A stretch of 35,173 bases of DNA from Aquificaceae bacterium (GTDB lineage Bacteria; Aquificota; Aquificia; Aquificales; Aquificaceae): assembly GCA_025062075.1 (NCBI GenBank), contig JANXBA010000023.1:1-35173 (forward strand). The letters run 5' to 3'. Positions 32,332 through 35,173 of this stretch are shown here, piece by piece (the stretch's first letter is position 1; each line of letters opens with the position of its first letter). The notes under the pieces are model-generated. The model did no database searches, had not been told where the DNA came from, and was given only the letters and a program-made list of their open reading frames with translations. Both the position numbers and the translations under genes were made by a program.

Positions 32332-32538
32332 ATGACCCTCAGAGTAAACGGCAAAGAGATACAGGTAGAGGACCATATAACTCTGCAGGAGCTCCTCAAC
32401 CACTTGGACATACCGATAAGACCCGTGGGTCTTGCGGTGGCGGTCAACGAAGAGGTGGTCCCCAAAAGCAGGTACGGAGAATATGTGCTAAGGGACGGAG
32501 ACCGTGTGGAGATAGTAAACCTTGTAGGAGGTGGTTGA
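32332..32538 (+). CDS. thiS: sulfur carrier protein ThiS
   Basis: A 68-residue ubiquitin-fold sulfur carrier for the thiazole moiety of thiamine. [10 protein letters not shown] opens the fold, [15 protein letters not shown] is typical, and it ends in VNLVGGG with the C-terminal Gly-Gly needed for thiocarboxylation (one Gly more than the usual VxGG). No TPP riboswitch fits in the 19 nt before it; that gap holds only AT-rich sequence (TATATT 32315-32320) and no good Shine-Dalgarno. It overlaps thiG. Confidence 0.9.
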   Translation: MTLRVNGKEIQVEDHITLQELLNHLDIPIRPVGLAVAVNEEVVPKSRYGEYVLRDGDRVEIVNLVGGG

Positions 32539-33341
32539 TGCTTGACTACGAGAGACTCTTGGAAGAGGACTACCTTGAGATAGCGGGTAGGCGCTTCCGC
32601 TCAAGGCTCATCATAGGCTCTGGCAAGTTCAAGAGCTTTCAGGAAAACAAAGAGGTGCTTGAAGCCTGCGGTGCGGAGATGATAACAGTGGCGGTCCGCA
32701 GGGTCAACATAACGGACAGGAGCAGAGAGAACCTGCTGGACTACATAGACCCCAACAAATACCAGATACTTCCCAACACCGCAGGTTGCTACACCGCAGA
32801 GGAAGCCATAAAGACCGCCATGCTGGCCAGGGAGGCCACGGGCATAGACTGGATAAAGTTGGAGGTCATAGGCGACCAAAAGACGCTCCTGCCCGACATG
32901 GAGCAGACTCTCAAGGCGGCGCAGTTTTTAGTGAAAGAGGGCTTTGTGGTCCTGCCCTACATCTTTGACGACCCGGTCTATGCCAAGAAGTTTGAGGATG
33001 TGGGCTGTGCGGCGGTGATGCCCTTGGCCGCACCCATAGGCTCCGGGCTTGGCCTGCAAAACCCTTACAACCTCATCTTCATAAAGGAGGCAGTCTCTGT
33101 GCCCGTCATAGTGGACGCAGGCATAGGGACCGCAGGGGACATACCGCCGGTGATGGAGCTGGGCGTGGACGCCATACTCACCAACACCGCACTGGCGGAG
33201 GCAAAAGACCCCATAAAGATGGCGGTGGCCATGAAGTATGCGGTCATAGCGGGCAGGCTTGCCTACTTGGCAGGCAGGATGCCCAAGAGGACCTACGCAG
33301 TCTCCTCCTCTCCCCTCAAGGGCATACCCTACAAAACATGA
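32538..33341 (+). CDS. thiG: thiazole synthase
   Basis: A 267-residue TIM-barrel enzyme that makes thiazole phosphate from DXP, dehydroglycine and ThiS-thiocarboxylate. [13 protein letters not shown] opens it. [12 protein letters not shown] and WIKLEVIGD (with the Schiff-base Lys) follow. [11 protein letters not shown] and [12 protein letters not shown] are the phosphate loops. I chose ATG 32538, which overlaps the thiS stop with GGAGGTGG before it, rather than the TTG three bases earlier. It overlaps the hemY start (ATGA). Confidence 0.95.
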   Translation: MLDYERLLEEDYLEIAGRRFRSRLIIGSGKFKSFQENKEVLEACGAEMITVAVRRVNITDRSRENLLDYIDPNKYQILPNTAGCYTAEEAIKTAMLAREATGIDWIKLEVIGDQKTLLPDMEQTLKAAQFLVKEGFVVLPYIFDDPVYAKKFEDVGCAAVMPLAAPIGSGLGLQNPYNLIFIKEAVSVPVIVDAGIGTAGDIPPVMELGVDAILTNTALAEAKDPIKMAVAMKYAVIAGRLAYLAGRMPKRTYAVSSSPLKGIPYKT

Positions 33342-34654
33342 TAGAGGTTGCGGTAGTAGGTGCGGGCATCTCGGGCCTCTCCGTGGCCTGGCACCTCTCC
33401 CAGAAGGGCTACCGCGTGCTGGTCTTTGAAAAGGAGGAGGTACCGGGTGGAAACATACAAACCTTGAGAAAAGACCGCTACCTTTTGGAGCTGGGGCCGC
33501 AGACAATCTTGGCGGACAAGAAGGTAGAAGAGTTCTTCAGTCAAGTGGGCATAAAGCCCGAGCACGCAAAGGAGAGCTCGAAGATAAGGTACGTTTACAA
33601 AAAGGGCAGGCTCATCCCCCTGCCCCTGTCCCCTCTGAGCTTTTTTACCTCTCCCTTGCTGTCCCTTGGCTCAAAGCTCAGAGTTCTAAAAGAGCCCTTC
33701 GTGCCTCCTTCCCCAAAGAGCGAAGAGAGCGTGGCAGAGTTCGTCCGCCGCAGGCTGGGTAGGGAGTTCTTAGACTACATAGTCGCCCCCTTCATCTCTG
33801 GCGTCTACGCAGGAGACCCGGAGGAGCTCTCGGTCAAGCACGCGGTCAGAAGGGTTTACGAGCTGGAGCAGAAGTTCGGAAGCCTCATAAAGGGTGCCAT
33901 AAAGCTCAGAGCTCTCGGCCCCGGCGGGAGGCTGGTCTCCTTCCCGGGCGGAAACCACGCCCTTATAGAGCACCTGTCTTCTAAGTTAGAGGTGGACACA
34001 GAGAATGTAGTGCTAAGAATAAGACGCAAAGAAGACAGGTATGTGCTAGAGGCCAAAAAGGGCAAGTACGAGGCAAAAAGCGTGGTGGTTACCGCACCTG
34101 CCACGTCCGCAGGTTATCTCCTGCGGGACATCTCCTGGAGTGCCTCGCAGGAGTTTGACAAGGTCTACTACGCCCCAGTAGTGGTGGTCCATGTGGTGGT
34201 AGAGTCGGGGGCAGTCCCGCCAGGCTTTGGCTTTTTGGTGCCAAGGGTAGAAGGAAAGAGAATGTTGGGAGTTCTTTTCTCCTCCCAGCTCTTTGAGGGC
34301 AGAGCTCCAGAGGGAAAGGAGCTCCTCACAGTTTACTTAGGAGGTGCCACAGACCCAGAGCTGGTAGAGCAGGAGGAAGAGACTATAAAGGCCACGGTGG
34401 AAAAAGAGCTGAGGGAAATCCTCTCCGTAGGCAAGGTAGAAATCCTTCACACTACCCGCTGGAAAAAGGCCATACCCCAGTACACGCTGGGCTACGGCAA
34501 GTACTTGGAGCTGGCACAGACCTTGGAAGGCGAAAACCCGGGGCTTTTCCTTGCGGGCAACTACCTCTTCGGCGTCTCCGTGTCCGACTGCATAAGAGCT
34601 TCCTACCAGGTGGCCAAGAAAGTGGAAGAATACCTGTCAGGTGCGCCTGATTAG
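33338..34654 (+). CDS. hemY: protoporphyrinogen/coproporphyrinogen oxidase (HemY type)
   Basis: A 438-residue FAD oxidase of the HemY family acting late in heme synthesis. The N-terminal dinucleotide motif is [19 protein letters not shown] with [12 protein letters not shown] next. The central [25 protein letters not shown] stretch and the C-terminal [20 protein letters not shown] are diagnostic. Whether it oxidises protoporphyrinogen or coproporphyrinogen cannot be read from sequence. Its start overlaps thiG (ATGA). No clear terminator follows in the 137 nt before the next gene. Confidence 0.9.
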   Translation: MIEVAVVGAGISGLSVAWHLSQKGYRVLVFEKEEVPGGNIQTLRKDRYLLELGPQTILADKKVEEFFSQVGIKPEHAKESSKIRYVYKKGRLIPLPLSPLSFFTSPLLSLGSKLRVLKEPFVPPSPKSEESVAEFVRRRLGREFLDYIVAPFISGVYAGDPEELSVKHAVRRVYELEQKFGSLIKGAIKLRALGPGGRLVSFPGGNHALIEHLSSKLEVDTENVVLRIRRKEDRYVLEAKKGKYEAKSVVVTAPATSAGYLLRDISWSASQEFDKVYYAPVVVVHVVVESGAVPPGFGFLVPRVEGKRMLGVLFSSQLFEGRAPEGKELLTVYLGGATDPELVEQEEETIKATVEKELREILSVGKVEILHTTRWKKAIPQYTLGYGKYLELAQTLEGENPGLFLAGNYLFGVSVSDCIRASYQVAKKVEEYLSGAPD

Positions 34655-34728
34655 CTTCAGAGTGGAAGGGGCACCTGGACTGCACAAGCGGGCTTTGGCA
34701 AAGGCCGGCTCGTTGCCCCTCAAAGTGC

Positions 34729-34757
34729 TTGACAGGCAAGTCAGCAGTCAGTATATT
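34729..34757 (+). promoter_or_regulatory. near-consensus promoter of the beta-helix lipoprotein gene
   Basis: TTGACA (34729-34734), exactly 17 nt, then TATATT (34752-34757). It is followed by a leader with GGAGGAGG before the ATG at 34792. This is the best sigma-70-type promoter in the window. The rest of the 34655-34791 gap shows no gene. Confidence 0.75.
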
Positions 34758-34791
34758 ATATTTTTAGCCAAAAAATTTGGAGGAGGAAGCC

Positions 34792-35173
34792 ATGAAAAAA
34801 GCTCTGTTTGTCCTACTCCTGGCATGTGTGGGCCTTCTCTCTTCCTGCGGAGGTGGAGCAGGCGATAGCATCAGGTCTGCCCTCTTTGGAGAGGGCGCAA
34901 GGCTGAGACCTATGCAAGCCTGCGACATCACCGTAAACAGCGTAAGTGCCCTTCAGGTAGCTCTGACGCAAGCCCAGAGCAACAACCAAAACGATGTCAT
35001 ATGCATACAGGCGGGCGAATACGAAGTGACCCAGACGCTGACCTACATCACGCCCAACGGCGACGATGGACACAAGCTTACTATAAAGGCAGTGGGCGGA
35101 ACTGTGAGGCTGAACGGTAACAACTCTGTGCAGATAATGAGAATTGACACGGACAGCGACTACAGCGCAAGCA
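34792..35173 (+). CDS. lipoprotein with beta-helix-type domain, 3' truncated by the window
   Basis: The visible 127 residues start MKKALFVLLLACVGLLSSC, a lipoprotein signal with lipobox LSSC and a Gly-rich start after the Cys. From about residue 50, ALQVALTQAQSNNQNDVICI then QAGEY, LTIKAVGGTVRLNGNN and so on match the opening turns of right-handed parallel beta-helix proteins (pectate-lyase-like or PbH1-repeat surface proteins). The gene is intact at the 5' end and runs off the window, so length and function are unknown. A near-consensus promoter and a strong ribosome-binding site suggest high expression. Confidence 0.75.
   Translation, partial: MKKALFVLLLACVGLLSSCGGGAGDSIRSALFGEGARLRPMQACDITVNSVSALQVALTQAQSNNQNDVICIQAGEYEVTQTLTYITPNGDDGHKLTIKAVGGTVRLNGNNSVQIMRIDTDSDYSAS

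Noticed and set aside
34641-34868. Small plus-strand frame after hemY
   Set aside because: It spans the strong promoter and the start of the lipoprotein in another frame, has no ribosome-binding site and looks like chance.
1-35173. CRISPR arrays, insertion sequences, prophage or attachment sites
   Set aside because: No regularly spaced direct repeats, transposase motifs, phage structural genes or tRNA-end duplications were seen. The only mobile-looking pieces are the Uma2 gene and the unexplained gap, neither with recognisable ends.

Overview
This window reads as a chromosomal segment from a thermophilic, chemolithoautotrophic member of the Aquificales (Aquifex / Hydrogenobacter / Thermocrinis group). 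The grounds are protein identity and style. There is a LeuT-type transporter and a histone-deacetylase-like protein very close to the well-studied Aquifex aeolicus proteins. There is also a multi-subunit pyruvate/2-oxoacid:ferredoxin oxidoreductase with the small extra subunits typical of reductive-TCA Aquificales, an archaeal-style ATP-dependent DNA ligase, RNase HIII, PolX and futalosine-pathway MqnE. Codon use (ATA for Ile, AGG/AGA for Arg) and tight gene packing fit. No CRISPR array, insertion sequence or rRNA was seen.

Layout. (1) 1-5128, plus strand: end of an alpha-glucan phosphorylase, a tandem ferritin-like protein, gmhA, nadK, a DUF815-type AAA ATPase and the ATP-dependent DNA ligase, nearly all with overlapping or abutting ends. 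The ligase frame runs on into the antisense of a tRNA(CAU) gene at 5063-5139. (2) 5152-12013: ppx/gppA (minus) diverges from trxB (plus). After trxB come a polyprenyl diphosphate synthase and a surface-sugar cluster: a Maf/DUF115 flagellin-type nonulosonate transferase broken by a -1 frameshift, then pseI and pseB. (3) 12010-16188, minus strand: the oxidoreductase operon (ferredoxin subunit, small PorE-like subunit, a Uma2-family nuclease-like gene wedged in, then alpha, beta, gamma). (4) 16278-25647: ctpA on plus, then a long minus-strand run (transcribed order polX, mqnE, trpB, atpG, a roughly 570-bp gene-poor gap, dapF, ispH, a DsbC-like protein and a P-loop kinase). (5) 25664-35173: an orphan zinc/manganese-type ABC permease, rnhC (minus), then dapL, a LeuT-like transporter, a CBS/Cache-domain sensor and an HDLP-type deacetylase in one coupled operon. 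thiS-thiG-hemY follow, and last a 3'-truncated beta-helix lipoprotein behind a near-consensus promoter.

How the genes work together. The oxidoreductase supplies reductive carbon fixation. dapL and dapF are two lysine/peptidoglycan precursor steps; ispH and the prenyl synthase feed isoprenoid and quinone side-chain supply; mqnE feeds menaquinone-type quinone. pseB, pseI and the Maf protein belong to pseudaminic-acid decoration of flagellin, although pseC, pseH, pseG and pseF are not in the window.

The most notable sequence signals are: (a) several genes with a TATAAT-like box placed 6-8 nt upstream of the start codon and no Shine-Dalgarno, which suggests leaderless mRNAs, some boxes being built on the stop codon of the gene before; (b) a thioredoxin reductase whose NADPH-binding motifs are gone while its CxxC is intact; (c) the Uma2 insertion in the oxidoreductase operon; (d) the LeuT / CBS-Cache / HDLP operon; (e) the odd dapF leader region.
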